Origin: JBMZCV01 sp049613665
Lineage (GTDB): Bacteria > Bacteroidota > Bacteroidia > Chitinophagales > UBA2359
Direction: 5' to 3'
DNA length: 24,510 bases
Assembly: GCA_049613665.1 (NCBI GenBank)
Contig: JBMZCV010000063.1
Coordinates: 1 to 24,510, forward strand
The position numbers and the translations under genes are program-made. Shown here piece after piece: positions 24,382 through 24,510 of this stretch. The notes under the pieces were generated by a model. That model did not search any database. It saw only the letters and a program-made list of their open reading frames with translations, and had not been told where the DNA came from. Position 1 is the first letter of the stretch. The number at the start of each line of letters is the position of its first letter.

Positions 24382-24410
24382 AAAGGCTGCTCTTTTACAG
24401 AACAGCCTTT
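24382..24410 (-). terminator. Minus-strand terminator for a gene beyond the right edge
   Basis: The arms 24382-24393 and 24399-24410 (AAAGGCTGCTCT against AGAACAGCCTTT) pair over 12 bp with one mismatch. On the minus strand a run of eight T follows the stem, while the plus strand has no T-run. This points to a transcript entering from the right. Confidence 0.75.
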
Positions 24411-24418
24411 CAAATAAG

Positions 24419-24510
24419 AAGAAGCAAGTATTGAGTCTAAAAAACAGACACAATTAAGAAGCAAGTATTGAGTCTAAAAAACAGACACAATTAAGAAGCA
24501 AGTATTGAGT
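24419..24510. repeat. 37-bp tandem direct repeat, about 2.5 copies, cut by the window edge
   Basis: A 37-bp unit (AAGAAGCAAGTATTGAGTCT then AAAAAACAGACACAATT) is repeated exactly at 24419-24455 and 24456-24492 and continues at 24493-24510. There are no spacers, so it is not a CRISPR array. On the minus strand each unit can be read as the gene end DSILAS plus TAA, which suggests triplication of the 3' end of the gene to the right. Confidence 0.85.

Noticed and set aside
24419..24510. Possible CRISPR array
   Set aside because: The 37-bp units follow each other directly with no spacers and no cas genes are present, so it is a simple tandem repeat.

Overview
The window looks like chromosomal DNA of a low-GC member of the Bacteroidota, probably a Saprospiria- or Cytophagia-like environmental lineage. 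The support is a low-GC genome, few strong Shine-Dalgarno sites, Bacteroidota-type -7 boxes (TAnnTTTG), a secreted protein with an IPTMSQWG-type C-terminal sorting module, a YfiR-like secreted protein, a REP-associated tyrosine transposase and many stand-alone housekeeping genes. The lineage call is an inference from these family traits.

Left part (1-10091): the tail of one IPTM-type surface protein is followed by a complete surface protein with a seven-unit RCC1-like propeller. Next come a YfiR-like secreted protein, tsaD, rsmI, a double-ATPase oligopeptide-type ABC protein, an orphan CoA-transferase A subunit, a Rid-family deaminase and a secreted transglutaminase-like protein. Strong hairpin terminators separate most of these units.

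Middle part (10467-18525), all on the minus strand: a coiled-coil protein, a membrane-anchored PspA-like coiled-coil protein, a membrane-anchored substrate-binding protein fused to an OmpA peptidoglycan-binding domain, and a NitT/TauT-type permease without an ATPase. I read these four as a possible envelope-stress or envelope-sensing module. Downstream lie a tight pair made of a CADD/heme-oxygenase-fold diiron-type enzyme and an ACSF3/MatB-like acyl-CoA synthetase.

Right part (18854-24510), plus strand first: an isoprenylcysteine-methyltransferase-like membrane enzyme, a double-FHA ABCG-type transporter, then an AT-rich accessory patch. The patch has a HEPN/Toprim-associated protein (likely defence) and a REP-associated transposase with a REP-like palindrome inside its own coding sequence. 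The window ends in a minus-strand terminator and a 37-bp tandem repeat.

Scattered between genes is a family of about 105-bp elements (five copies plus fragments). Each has TTAAGT(A/G)/TACTTA ends and a 29-bp central palindrome, like a MITE or REP element. Two copies abut genes so closely that the element end supplies the TAA stop codon.
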